A stretch of 64,000 bases of DNA from G963665005 sp963665005 (GCA_963665005.2 CAXXTQ010000001.1:434001-498000), one strand, 5' to 3'. Counted from the stretch's first letter, positions 26,887 through 35,015 are shown. Numbers and translations: made by a program. The notes: generated from the sequence alone by a model not told the origin.

Positions 26887-27530
26887 TAGTCCTCTATTAT
26901 TTCCGAAGGCGGCGTTGTGTCTTGCTGTGTTGTTTCGGGAGTTTGGGTTGGCGACGGCGCCGGAGTTTGGGTTGGCGACGGTGTGGGAGGTATCGTTGGC
27001 GAAGGAGACGGTTTGGGCAGATATTCGACGAGTTCCATGCTCACGATACGCCAGTTATCTTCATAGGCTACAAGAGTAACGTCGTAAACAGCGTTATCCC
27101 ATTCGGGAGGAGTTTCACTTATCTGCGCGGCGTTTTCAGCGTTTGCATAAACTTCCGCGTCAATATTTGATACTTCTTCCGTAACACGCACGGTTACTGT
27201 GTCGTTCCATGGAAAGATAAGTATAAAATTCATGTCTGCCGAATAATCAAAATCTGATACTATATACTGCCTGTAAGCATCCGATTCGAGCATATCGTCA
27301 TGTTCTAGAAAACCTTTTGAAAAGACTTTGGAAAGAGCTGTCGGGTCGTCGCCTTTAATTATAACTTCCGCACGGACTTTCATGCCGTCTTTTGTAAGTA
27401 TTTGTACGTTCATATAATCCATAGCGACAAAAAAAGAAAGTATTATAAAAGCGATTGCTATTGCCCAAATAAGCAGCCTTGAAAAAAGATACCATAAAAA
27501 CCTTAAAACAACCTTTAATGCTGTCGGCAA
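26886..27530 (-). CDS. Anchored protein with Pro/Ser/Thr-repeat tail
   Basis: Unrecognised 214-residue protein. Start is TTG with AAGGAG 9 nt upstream. One membrane helix (about residues 9-36) is followed by an extracellular domain of about 130 residues rich in beta strands and then a low-complexity tail built from PSPTQTP-type repeats. Such tails span the cell wall. The first half of the soluble domain has no motif that I recognise. It is coupled to dusB, probably only for expression. Confidence 0.78.
   Translation of the reverse strand: MPTALKVVLRFLWYLFSRLLIWAIAIAFIILSFFVAMDYMNVQILTKDGMKVRAEVIIKGDDPTALSKVFSKGFLEHDDMLESDAYRQYIVSDFDYSADMNFILIFPWNDTVTVRVTEEVSNIDAEVYANAENAAQISETPPEWDNAVYDVTLVAYEDNWRIVSMELVEYLPKPSPSPTIPPTPSPTQTPAPSPTQTPETTQQDTTPPSEIIED
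26941..26988. repeat. 24-bp tandem repeat coding the Pro/Ser/Thr tail
   Basis: Two adjacent 24-bp units that differ at 3 positions near their ends, each coding eight residues of the PSPTQTPA type, with a degenerate third unit next to them. Such in-frame repeats can change copy number by slippage. Confidence 0.8.
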
Positions 27531-27620
27531 AAATAATCACTCCTTTTCTTTTTCCCATAATATCACAATTGCGCTTTGTCTACAATGAAATAAAAGCGGT
27601 CGCTCTTCTATTTGAAAAAA

Positions 27621-27651
27621 CGTTTTTGGCAAAATATTTCTGCCAAAAACG
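27621..27651 (-). terminator. Perfect 11-bp inverted repeat, likely terminator of lysS
   Basis: Arms CGTTTTTGGCA and TGCCAAAAACG around a 9-nt loop, between lysS and the 214-residue gene. A smaller hairpin (AAAACC/GGTTTT) overlaps the lysS stop. Transcripts from lysS and greA probably end here. Confidence 0.55.
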
Positions 27652-27685
27652 CGAACCAAGGCTTTTTTTCAAAAAACCGAGGGTT

Positions 27686-29176
27686 TTACTCTTTCGGTTT
27701 CATTGTTGGGAAAAGTATGACGTCGCGTATAGAGCTGCTGTCCGTTAAAAGCATAACCATTCTGTCTATGCCTATTCCCATGCCGCCTGTCGGAGCCATG
27801 CCGTATTCCAAAGCGCTTATATAATCATCATCCATCATATGCGCTTCTTCATCGCCGTCCGCACGTTGCTTTGCCTGCGCGTCAAACCTTGCGCGCTGGT
27901 CGTCCGGGTCGTTAAGCTCTGAAAAGGCGTTTGCCATCTCCCTTGCCGTTATGAAAAGCTCGAACCGTTCTGTAAGCCACGGATCTTCGGGCATTTTCTT
28001 TGCGAGAGGAGAAACCTCTACCGGATATCCTGTAATAAACGTGGGCTCTATTAGCTTATCTTCAACAAACTCTTCGAAAGCCGCGTACAAAAGCTCGCCT
28101 CTTGTTTGCTTGCCGTTCGTGTTTAAACCTATGCTTTTTGCAATCTCGTTAGCTTTTTTGTCATCGCAAGAAGAAAAATCCGCACCCGTGAACTGCTTGA
28201 CAGCATCCGTCATGCTGAGCCTGCGCCAGGGAGGTGTTAAATCAACTTTTGTTCCCTCGTATTCTATAACGCCTGTGCCGTAAAGCTTGTCCGCGCAGTA
28301 ATAAAAAATATTTTCACAAAGCTCCATCATATCATCAACGTTTGCATACGCCTGATAAAGCTCTATCATTGTAAACTCGGGGTTATGTTTTACCGACATG
28401 CCTTCGTTTCGAAAGATTCTGCCTATCTCGTACACTCTTTCAAAACCGCCTACGATAAGGCGTTTTAGATGAAGCTCTGTAGCTATTCTTAGATACATAT
28501 CAAGGTCAAGTGTATTGTGGTGTGTCTCGAAAGGCCGCGCGGCGGCGCCTCCCGCAGCGCCCATTAATATAGGCGTTTCCACTTCGAGGAATCCTCTGGT
28601 ATCGAGATATTCTCTTATATATTTGACTATATTTGACCGTGCTATAAACGTTTTTTTAACTTCGGGGTTAACTATAAGGTCTACATAACGCTGTCGGTAG
28701 CGCAAATCTGTATCTTTTAAGCCATGAAATTTTTCGGGCAGAGGAGAAAGCGATTTTGCAAGAAGCGTTATGCTCGAAGCTTTTATCGATATCTCACCGG
28801 CGTTTGTCTTAAATACAGCGCCCGTAACACCGACGATATCTCCTATATCAAACTTTTTATATTCTGCGTATTTTTCTTCGCCTAATATATCTTTGCGCAC
28901 ATAGAGCTGTATTTGTCCGTCAAAATCCTGTATATGTGAAAAGCTCGCTTTGCCCATTACACGCTTTGATATCATGCGCCCCGCGACGCTTACATCCTTG
29001 CCTTCATATTCTTCGAATGCCGAAAGAATACCTTGAGAAGAATGCGATTTTTCAAAGCTTGTTATTTGGTAAGGGTCTTGCCCCTTTTCCCGTAAATCGT
29101 TAAGCTTTTCTCTTCGCACACGTAATATTTCGCTTAAATCTTCATTATTTGTTCCTGCCTTGTTTTGGTCTGACAT
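27686..29176 (-). CDS. lysS: Lysyl-tRNA synthetase, class II
   Basis: Charges tRNA-Lys. 496 residues: N-terminal OB-fold anticodon-binding domain (about residues 50-150) and class II catalytic core with motif 2 (RIFRNEGMSVKHNPEFTM) and motif 3 (GMGIGIDRMVMLLT). GGCGG lies before the ATG. It is 10 bp downstream of greA; the greA-lysS order is common in Bacillota. Confidence 0.97.
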   Translation of the reverse strand: MSDQNKAGTNNEDLSEILRVRREKLNDLREKGQDPYQITSFEKSHSSQGILSAFEEYEGKDVSVAGRMISKRVMGKASFSHIQDFDGQIQLYVRKDILGEEKYAEYKKFDIGDIVGVTGAVFKTNAGEISIKASSITLLAKSLSPLPEKFHGLKDTDLRYRQRYVDLIVNPEVKKTFIARSNIVKYIREYLDTRGFLEVETPILMGAAGGAAARPFETHHNTLDLDMYLRIATELHLKRLIVGGFERVYEIGRIFRNEGMSVKHNPEFTMIELYQAYANVDDMMELCENIFYYCADKLYGTGVIEYEGTKVDLTPPWRRLSMTDAVKQFTGADFSSCDDKKANEIAKSIGLNTNGKQTRGELLYAAFEEFVEDKLIEPTFITGYPVEVSPLAKKMPEDPWLTERFELFITAREMANAFSELNDPDDQRARFDAQAKQRADGDEEAHMMDDDYISALEYGMAPTGGMGIGIDRMVMLLTDSSSIRDVILFPTMKPKE

Positions 29177-29186
29177 TTTAACCGCC

Positions 29187-29663
29187 TTACTTATGGATAT
29201 CTATTATTTTTAGCTTTATACTTCCCGCAGGAGTTTTTACTTCTGCGATATCTCCTACTTTTTTTCCTATCAACGCGGCGCCCACCGGTGCCTCGTTTGA
29301 TATACGTTTTTTATCGGCGTCTGCCTCTACCGACCCTACTATGTGATATTCTTCCTCGTCGCCGAATTCCAAATCAAGTATACGCACCTTTGCGCCTATG
29401 TTTACGGTCGATACGTCTATAGCGTTTTCCTGTACGATGTAAGCGTTGCGCAGAAGATTTTCAAGCTGCATAATTTCTGTTTCTACTCTTGCCTGTTCGT
29501 TTTTTGCTTCATCATATTCTGCGTTCTCGGAAAGGTCGCCAAAAGCCCTGGCTTCTTTTATAAGCTCTGCTATTTCCATTCTTTTGACTGTTTTGAGATA
29601 ATCCAGTTTTTCTTGTTTTTCTTTTAAACCTTCTTCTGTAAGTATGACTTGCTCGCTAGCCAT
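29187..29663 (-). CDS. greA: Transcription elongation factor GreA
   Basis: Rescues backtracked RNA polymerase by stimulating transcript cleavage. 158 residues: N-terminal coiled coil with the acidic tip (ARAFGDLSENAEYDEAK) and C-terminal FKBP-like domain with ISNEAPVGAALIGKKVGD. GGGGAGGAG lies 5 nt before the ATG. Upstream on the minus strand is an extended -10 (TGGTATAAT) near 29725. It is first gene of greA-lysS. Confidence 0.97.
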   Translation of the reverse strand: MASEQVILTEEGLKEKQEKLDYLKTVKRMEIAELIKEARAFGDLSENAEYDEAKNEQARVETEIMQLENLLRNAYIVQENAIDVSTVNIGAKVRILDLEFGDEEEYHIVGSVEADADKKRISNEAPVGAALIGKKVGDIAEVKTPAGSIKLKIIDIHK

Positions 29664-29937
29664 AATGCTCCTCCCCTAAGTGATATTCTTTGTTAAGATA
29701 ATATGTGCTGATTAAACGCAATTATACCAAATATTTTTATTCATGCTGTATTAGTATATAAAAACCCATTTTTATAATATGGTGATTATATGGCAAGCAA
29801 AAATAGATGTCAAGATAAACAATGCAAACTGGTTAAAGAATATATATAATAATGTAATAAATAAGGGGTTGTTTCTTTATTAGCTGATGACGCAAAACTT
29901 ATAATATGCTATACTTACAAGCGTATAATTAAAACAC

Positions 29938-29966
29938 TTGCTTTTTGGCAAACGTCGCATTATAAT
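29938..29966 (+). promoter_or_regulatory. Predicted promoter of serC-serA
   Basis: TTGCTT, 17-nt spacer, TATAAT; predicted start near 29973. The 404-bp gap before serC otherwise holds the greA promoter, AT-rich sequence without a convincing gene, the operator-like palindrome at 29975-29998 and a leader hairpin (AGCGGC/GCCGCT, 30019-30036). Confidence 0.75.
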
Positions 29967-29974
29967 AGTTAAAA

Positions 29975-29998
29975 ACATTGTTAATTAATTAACAATGT
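29975..29998. promoter_or_regulatory. Perfect 24-bp palindrome at the serC transcription start
   Basis: Left arm ACATTGTTAATT is followed directly by its exact reverse complement. It begins about 8 nt after the -10 hexamer, so it would cover the transcription start and first 25 transcribed bases. This is a typical repressor-operator position. It is not T-rich afterwards, so it is not a terminator. Confidence 0.7.
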
Positions 29999-30067
29999 GT
30001 GCCGGATTGAAAGTTTTTAGCGGCCGATACGCCGCTTGAAAATATTTAAATTATTTAGGAGGAAGAT

Positions 30068-31144
30068 ATGAGAGTATATAATTTTTCAGCAGGCCCCGCA
30101 TGCTTGCCCGAAGCTGTTTTAAAACAGGCGCAAAGCGAATTTTTAGAGTATAAAAACAGCGGCATGTCTGTAATGGAGATGAGCCATCGCTCGGCAGACT
30201 ATGAGAATATTATAAACAAAGCAGAGAGCGATCTGCGCAAACTCTTGAACATTTCGGATGACTACAAAGTGCTTTTCTTACAGGGCGGCGCGTCGACTCA
30301 GTTTGCCATGGTTCCGCTTAATCTTATGAGCGAGTATAAAAAAGCATATTTTATCAACACGGGAGCGTGGAGTAAAAAAGCAATAGCAGAGGCAAAGAAG
30401 ACGGGAGAAGCGGTCGTCGTTGCGTCTTCGGAAGACAAAACGTTCAGCTATATTCCAAAAACTTCGCCGGATATGTTCAGTGAAAAAGCAGATTATGTAC
30501 ATATTACACAAAACAATACTATATATGGTACAAAGTTTAATAAACTGCCGCAGACGGGCGGGATACCTATAGTGTCCGATATGTCGTCTAATATATTGTC
30601 TGAAGAGATAAACGTTAACGATTTCGGGGCTATTTACGCAGGAGCGCAGAAAAACATAGGCCCTGCCGGACTTACCATAGTTATTATAAAAGACTCGCTT
30701 ATCGGAAAAGCGGGTGACAGCGTTCCGACAATGCTTAACTATAAAACGCATTCTGAAAAAGGCTCTATGTTCAACACACCGCCGACTTTCGCGATTTATA
30801 TTGCCGGCCTTGTTTTTGAACATGTTCTTTTAAACGGCGGAGTTGCGGCGATGCAGAAACAGAACGAACAAAAAGCAAAAGTATTGTACGACTGCCTCGA
30901 TAATTCGCAGCTTTTCTCGGGAACGGTTGTGCCCGAGGACAGGTCGCTTATGAACGTACCTTTTATTACGGGTGATGAAGAGCTTGATAAAAAGTTTATT
31001 GCCGGGGCTCAGGCGCAGGGAATTGTCGGTATAAAAGGGCACAGAAGCGTCGGCGGAATGCGCGCCAGCATTTACAATGCCATGTCGCTTCAAGGTGTGC
31101 AGAAACTGGCAGAATTTATAAAGCAGTTCGAAAAAAACGCATAA
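30068..31144 (+). CDS. serC: Phosphoserine aminotransferase
   Basis: PLP enzyme converting 3-phosphohydroxypyruvate to phosphoserine. 358 residues: N-terminus NFSAGPACLPEAVL, substrate loop FLQGGASTQFAMVPLNL, and PLP-binding lysine in GAQKNIGPAG (about residue 196). AGGAGG precedes the ATG. It is followed 19 bp later by serA, giving the first two steps of serine synthesis from glycolysis; serB is not in the window. Confidence 0.96.
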   Translation: MRVYNFSAGPACLPEAVLKQAQSEFLEYKNSGMSVMEMSHRSADYENIINKAESDLRKLLNISDDYKVLFLQGGASTQFAMVPLNLMSEYKKAYFINTGAWSKKAIAEAKKTGEAVVVASSEDKTFSYIPKTSPDMFSEKADYVHITQNNTIYGTKFNKLPQTGGIPIVSDMSSNILSEEINVNDFGAIYAGAQKNIGPAGLTIVIIKDSLIGKAGDSVPTMLNYKTHSEKGSMFNTPPTFAIYIAGLVFEHVLLNGGVAAMQKQNEQKAKVLYDCLDNSQLFSGTVVPEDRSLMNVPFITGDEELDKKFIAGAQAQGIVGIKGHRSVGGMRASIYNAMSLQGVQKLAEFIKQFEKNA

Positions 31145-31163
31145 TGCCATAAGGAGGGCAAAA

Positions 31164-32333
31164 ATGGTTAATATAAAAAAGCTTAACGCTATTTCTGAAA
31201 TAGTCGGTAATTATCTTATAAAAGAAAAATATAATATCAGCGAAGATGTTAATGATTTTGAAGCTATATTGGTAAGAAGTGCAAAATGCCATGACATGAA
31301 GTTTCCGCAAGGTTTATTAGCCATCGCCAGAGCGGGTGCAGGCGTTAATAATATTCCTATAGACGAATGCACAAAGCGAGGAATAGTTGTTTTTAACACG
31401 CCTGGCGCAAACGCCAACGGAGTAAAAGAGCTTGTGTTATCCGCTATGCTTCTTGCAAGCAGAAACATAATTGAAGCAGTTGATTGGGCAAAGACGCTTC
31501 GAGGCAAGGGCGACGAGGTTATGCCTTTGGTGGAAAAAGGCAAAAAGCAGTTTTCGGGGCCCGAGCTTTCCGGAAAAACGCTTGGCGTAATCGGTCTTGG
31601 CGCTATCGGCGTTATGGTTGCGAATGCGGCGCATTCTCTTGGCATGAAAGTTATAGGGTACGACCCTTATATATCTATAGAATCGGCTTGGGGCTTGTCT
31701 CAGGACGTAGGGCGCGCGCATAAGCTCGAAGAGCTTTTAACGCAGGCAGATTATATAACGCTGCACATTCCGCTTATGGATAAAACAAAGAGCTTTCTTG
31801 GCAAAGCTGAGTTCAAAATGATGAAAAAGAATGTGATATTGCTAAATTTCGCGAGAAACGGGCTTATAGATTACGATCCGCTTCTAAAAGCGCTTGATAA
31901 AAAAAGCATAGGAAGATACGTTACAGATTTTCCTAACGACAAGCTGCTCGAATACGATAATGCTATCTGCATACCTCACCTTGGCGCGTCTACTCCCGAA
32001 TCGGAAGAAAATTGCGCAAAAATGGCGGCCAAGCAGTTAAGAGATTATATTGAAACGGGAAGAGTTGTAAACTCTGTAAATATGCCGAACTGCGTGCTGC
32101 CTTTCACTGGCAAATTCCGGTTTTATATTATTCACGAAAACAAAACGGGCATGGTTGGAAACATGACAGCTTTGCTTGCACAGTCGGGAGCGAATATAAC
32201 CGATATGGTCAATAAATCTAAAGGCGACATAGCGTGCACCGTTATCAACCTTGATGAAGAAGCGGCGCAAAGCACGATATCGAACATAGAGAACATCAAC
32301 GGCGTTATAAGAGTACGAACTTTTACTCGATGA
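31164..32333 (+). CDS. serA: D-3-phosphoglycerate dehydrogenase with ACT domain
   Basis: Oxidises 3-phosphoglycerate, the entry step of serine synthesis. 389 residues: substrate domain, NAD-binding Rossmann fold GVIGLGAIGVMVANAA (about residue 140), catalytic Arg/Glu/His (NFARNGLID; PHLGASTPESEENC). A C-terminal ACT-like domain (about residues 315-389) suggests feedback by an amino acid, as in short SerA forms. AAGGAGG before ATG. Its stop is inside a small hairpin that begins a dispersed repeat. Confidence 0.95.
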   Translation: MVNIKKLNAISEIVGNYLIKEKYNISEDVNDFEAILVRSAKCHDMKFPQGLLAIARAGAGVNNIPIDECTKRGIVVFNTPGANANGVKELVLSAMLLASRNIIEAVDWAKTLRGKGDEVMPLVEKGKKQFSGPELSGKTLGVIGLGAIGVMVANAAHSLGMKVIGYDPYISIESAWGLSQDVGRAHKLEELLTQADYITLHIPLMDKTKSFLGKAEFKMMKKNVILLNFARNGLIDYDPLLKALDKKSIGRYVTDFPNDKLLEYDNAICIPHLGASTPESEENCAKMAAKQLRDYIETGRVVNSVNMPNCVLPFTGKFRFYIIHENKTGMVGNMTALLAQSGANITDMVNKSKGDIACTVINLDEEAAQSTISNIENINGVIRVRTFTR

Positions 32334-32345
32334 CAACCGTGAGGC

Positions 32346-32459
32346 TGTCATCGGGTCTTGCCCCGCCCGTGCCTTCGGTACGTCGGGGCGCTTATACGTT
32401 GATTTTTAGAAATAATATTCACCTTTCACTGGCAAAGCCAGATGAAAGGTATGTTGTTT
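32346..32459 (+). repeat. Dispersed hairpin repeat, element A, copy 1
   Basis: About 114 bp that recurs in inverted orientation at 51328-51445 with long identical blocks, e.g. TGTCATCGGGTCTTGCCCCG and the hairpin with arms ACCTTTCA/TGAAAGGT and inner CTGGC/GCCAG. A GC-rich hairpin (GCCCCG/CGGGGC) lies at its left. Non-coding; starts 13 bp after the serA stop. The rest of the gap to ppiB (to 32595) is AT-rich and shows nothing else. Confidence 0.85.
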
Positions 32460-32595
32460 AACTGTTTTTGATTTTTATTTTAAGGCTTATGAAAAGCAAA
32501 TATTTTTGTAAGCAAACGTAGTTTTAAAAGATAAAAATTATATGAATGAATAATTACAGTTTACATACATAGAATAATAAATTAGGGGTAAATAC

Positions 32596-33102
32596 ATGGT
32601 AACGATAGAGATGCAGGACGGAAAAAAAATAGAAATAGAGCTTCTTGAAGATAAGGCGCCAAACACGGCCGCTAACTTTAAAAGCCTTGTTTCAAAAGGG
32701 TTTTACGACGGACTTTGTTTTCACAGAGTAATAAACGGTTTTATGATACAGGGCGGTTGCCCCCAGGGCATAGGGACGGGCGGCCCGGGCTATTCCATAA
32801 AGGGCGAGTTTTCTTCTAACGGAGTGGATAACGATATATCACACAAAAAAGGCGTAATATCTATGGCGAGATCTGCGCAGAAAGATTCAGCAGGCTCACA
32901 GTTTTTTATAATGCATGAGGATTCGCCGTTTCTTGACGGACAGTATGCCGCTTTCGGCAAAGTAATATCGGGGCAGGATGTTGTGGACGAAATCGCTCAG
33001 ACGCAGACGGGCGCGCAGGACAGGCCGACGCAGCCTCAAATCATAAAAAGCATAACGCTCTCGGATGACGAAGTCGTAACAGAGCCCGCAAAGGTAGAAT
33101 AA
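32596..33102 (+). CDS. ppiB: Cyclophilin-type peptidyl-prolyl isomerase
   Basis: Cytosolic proline isomerase helping protein folding. 168 residues without a signal peptide. Core motifs: FHRVINGFMIQGGCPQG, GPGYSIKGEF, MARSAQKDSAGSQFFIM and FLDGQYAAFGKV. AGGGG precedes the ATG. It is a single gene bracketed by dispersed repeat elements A (upstream) and B (downstream). Confidence 0.95.
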   Translation: MVTIEMQDGKKIEIELLEDKAPNTAANFKSLVSKGFYDGLCFHRVINGFMIQGGCPQGIGTGGPGYSIKGEFSSNGVDNDISHKKGVISMARSAQKDSAGSQFFIMHEDSPFLDGQYAAFGKVISGQDVVDEIAQTQTGAQDRPTQPQIIKSITLSDDEVVTEPAKVE

Positions 33103-33112
33103 AAAGGATATA

Positions 33113-33196
33113 ACGAGGGTGCCGTCCTCGTGCACCCGCTTCTTTTCTTTAAGAAAAGAAGCAAAAGAAAAAATGCCTTTATAAAGGCATTTTTTT
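33113..33196 (+). repeat. Dispersed three-hairpin repeat, element B, copy 1
   Basis: Begins 10 bp after ppiB. Three consecutive hairpins: ACGAGG/CCTCGT; GCTTCTTTTCTT/AAGAAAAGAAGC with a 1-nt loop; and the 18-bp perfect palindrome ATGCCTTTATAAAGGCAT followed by T7. A near copy occurs at 51209-51286 after mnmG. The last hairpin plus T run can act as a terminator. Confidence 0.85.
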
Positions 33197-33215
33197 AATA
33201 TCGTCATTATTGCGG

Positions 33216-33243
33216 TGTCATACTGAACGAATGAAGTATCTTA
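33216..33243 (+). repeat. TGTCATNCTGAA-type dispersed repeat, copy 1
   Basis: TGTCATACTGAACGAATGAA followed by GTATCTT, flanked by GCGGT/ACCGC arms. It resembles the widespread short TGTCATTCTGA...AGAATCT repeats of bacterial genomes and a second copy at 63035-63065. Confidence 0.5.
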
Positions 33244-33268
33244 CCGCATAAATCGAAAATTAAAAAGT

Positions 33269-33496
33269 TTAATTGAATAAATCTTCATATGAAACATTGA
33301 GAGCCATCTTTAATGCGCGAATTTCCCATGAATATATATGGCGCTGGCCTGCTTCGATTTTTGCTAAAGCGCTTCTTGTTATATCGCCGCAGCCCAGAGT
33401 TTGAAGTTTAGCCGCTAATTCTTCCTGCGTCATTTTTTGCTTTAAACGAAAGCTGCGCACTTTCTTACCAATTAATCTATCATAAAAATAATCCAT
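33269..33496 (-). CDS. XRE-family helix-turn-helix regulator
   Basis: A 75-residue DNA-binding protein if started at ATG 33496; TTG at 33502 (6 nt after GGAGG) is an equally good start, and longer in-frame codons are within the ribosome-binding site. The HTH is MTQEELAAKLQ...DITRSALAKIEAGQRH (about residues 21-52). No effector domain. It is divergent from a 55-residue gene, with two nearly identical operator-like sites between them, so it is probably an autoregulator. Confidence 0.88.
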   Translation of the reverse strand: MDYFYDRLIGKKVRSFRLKQKMTQEELAAKLQTLGCGDITRSALAKIEAGQRHIYSWEIRALKMALNVSYEDLFN

Positions 33497-33513
33497 GCTC
33501 AACATACTCCTCC

Positions 33514-33530
33514 GCACTTATTTTGGTGCA
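33514..33530 (-). promoter_or_regulatory. Operator-like site 1 of the XRE module
   Basis: Minus-strand TGCACCAAAATAAGTGC, an imperfect inverted repeat with GCAC/GTGC ends. It lies in the XRE gene's leader just before the ribosome-binding site. Fifteen of 17 bases match site 2 at 33568-33584, which has the opposite orientation. Confidence 0.65.
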
Positions 33531-33538
33531 AATATATA

Positions 33539-33584
33539 TTGAGGATACAACATTTTTATGATATAATTGCACTAACATAAGTGC
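33539..33584 (+). promoter_or_regulatory. Promoter and operator-like site 2 of the 55-residue gene
   Basis: TTGAGG (33539-33544), 17-nt spacer, TATAAT (33562-33567). Directly after it is TGCACTAACATAAGTGC (33568-33584), covering the predicted start point near 33574. Confidence 0.7.
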
Positions 33585-33606
33585 ACATGAAGAAAGGTTT
33601 ATAAAA

Positions 33607-33774
33607 ATGGATTATAAACAAGCGTATTTTAACCTTTTTAATTTAATCACGGATATTGATGAGAAGCTAAAAGAAGCTCAAACTGATGCAGAATTGATTA
33701 TTATAAGTGAAAATACAGATAATGAGAATTCTTTAACCGTGGTTGATTTGTTGTCAAAGTCAAATAACAATTAA
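33607..33774 (+). CDS. Small acidic protein, divergent partner of the XRE regulator
   Basis: A 55-residue open reading frame: MDYKQAYFNLFNLITDID at the start, then an amphipathic, Glu/Asp-rich stretch and an Asn-rich end. AAAGG lies 10 nt before the ATG and a near-ideal promoter drives it. I do not recognise a family. It could be a cofactor of the regulator, an antitoxin-like protein or a remnant. Its stop is 4 bp from the convergent ychF stop. Confidence 0.6.
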   Translation: MDYKQAYFNLFNLITDIDEKLKEAQTDAELIIISENTDNENSLTVVDLLSKSNNN

Positions 33775-33777
33775 TAT

Positions 33778-34872
33778 TTACACATTAAATTTAAACAGCG
33801 TAACATCGCCGTCTTTCATGACGTACTCTTTGCCTTCCTGGCGCACAAGCCCTTTTGCTTTTGCTGCCGCCATATCGCCGCAAGCTTTTAGGTCGTCAAA
33901 AGCGACTATCTCTGCGCGTATGAATCCGCGCTCAAAGTCTGTGTGTATCTTTCCCGCCGCGCCCGGCGCTTTTGTTCCTTTATTTATAGTCCATGCTCTA
34001 ACTTCTTTCTCGCCCGCTGTCAGAAAGCTTATAAGGTTTAGCAGCTTATAGCTTTTTTGAATCAGTTTAACAAGCCCGCTTTGCTCTATGCCCATTTCGG
34101 CTAAAAACATCTTTTTTTCATCGTCTTCAAGCTGTGCGAGCTCTTCTTCTAGCTTTGCGCATACCACCATGACATCGGCGCTTTGGCTTTCTGCGAGTTT
34201 TTTTAATGCGGCAACGCCGGCTATACCATCAGGGTTAGCGGCGTCCTCTTCCGAGACATTGGCGGCGTAGAGCATAGGTTTGTTTGTTAATAAGAAAAGG
34301 TCTGCAATAAGCTCTTTTTCGTATTCATCGAGATCCATACCTTTTACAAACTCTCCGTTTTCAAGCCCCTGCTTTATCTTTGCCAAGGCGTCACATTCTT
34401 TTTTATATTTCTTGTCGCCCGTTTTTATCATCTTTTCAGATTTGGCGTATCTTTTTTCTATGGTATCCATATCGGCGAAGATAAGCTCAAAGTTTATCGT
34501 TTCTGCGTCTCGGGCGCTATCTACGCTGCCGTCGACGTGCGTTACATCGTCGCTTTCGAAACAGCGCACAACATGAAGTATAGCGTCGACTTCTCTTATA
34601 TGAGAAAGAAATTTATTGCCGAGCCCCTCGCCTTTGCTTGCGCCTTTAACAAGCCCCGCAATATCTACAAATTCTATTACAGCCGGCGTAAACTTTGCCG
34701 GATTATAAAGCTTTGCCAGAAAATCCATACGTTCGTCGGGTACGCAAACGACGCCGATATTCGGGTCTATTGTGCAAAAAGGATAGTTATCGCTTGCCGC
34801 GCCCGAATTTGTAAGCGCGTTAAAAAGGGATGACTTGCCGACGTTTGGAAGCCCTACAATACCTAGTTTCAT
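33778..34872 (-). CDS. ychF: YchF/OLA1-family redox-regulated ATPase
   Basis: Ribosome-associated P-loop NTPase of the Obg group that prefers ATP. 364 residues: G1 GLPNVGKSSLFNALT, switch region SDNYPFCTIDPNIG, G3 DIAGLVKGASKGEG, an inserted coiled coil (about residues 125-200) and a C-terminal TGS domain (RAWTINKGTKAPGAAGKIHTDFE). The G4 site is altered to a YchF-type sequence. GAGG before ATG. Single-gene unit facing the XRE module. Confidence 0.96.
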   Translation of the reverse strand: MKLGIVGLPNVGKSSLFNALTNSGAASDNYPFCTIDPNIGVVCVPDERMDFLAKLYNPAKFTPAVIEFVDIAGLVKGASKGEGLGNKFLSHIREVDAILHVVRCFESDDVTHVDGSVDSARDAETINFELIFADMDTIEKRYAKSEKMIKTGDKKYKKECDALAKIKQGLENGEFVKGMDLDEYEKELIADLFLLTNKPMLYAANVSEEDAANPDGIAGVAALKKLAESQSADVMVVCAKLEEELAQLEDDEKKMFLAEMGIEQSGLVKLIQKSYKLLNLISFLTAGEKEVRAWTINKGTKAPGAAGKIHTDFERGFIRAEIVAFDDLKACGDMAAAKAKGLVRQEGKEYVMKDGDVTLFKFNV

Positions 34873-34986
34873 TTTTACCTCGCGTTTTTTAATATAGACG
34901 TATTATATAGCCGTCGCTGTTTAAAATCAATAAGCGGTTAAAAACCAAATATGAAGTACACAAAATTCCCCTTTTTCATTTTGCGG

Positions 34987-35015
34987 TTGTGAACAAAGCC
35001 GAAAAGTAGTACAAT
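34987..35015 (+). promoter_or_regulatory. Predicted promoter of the homocysteine module
   Basis: TTGTGA, 17-nt spacer, TACAAT; predicted start near 35022. The 60-nt leader contains a small hairpin (AGCCTT/AAGGCT) but no recognisable SAM riboswitch or T-box. Confidence 0.6.

Noticed and set aside
29779..29883. Short open frames starting at 29779 and 29790 in the greA-serC gap
   Set aside because: They have no ribosome-binding site, low-complexity composition and overlap each other in different frames; no evidence of coding.
29970..30060. Serine T-box in the serC leader
   Set aside because: No T-box sequence (TGGNACC) or specifier-loop arrangement; the structure present is a start-site palindrome and one small hairpin.
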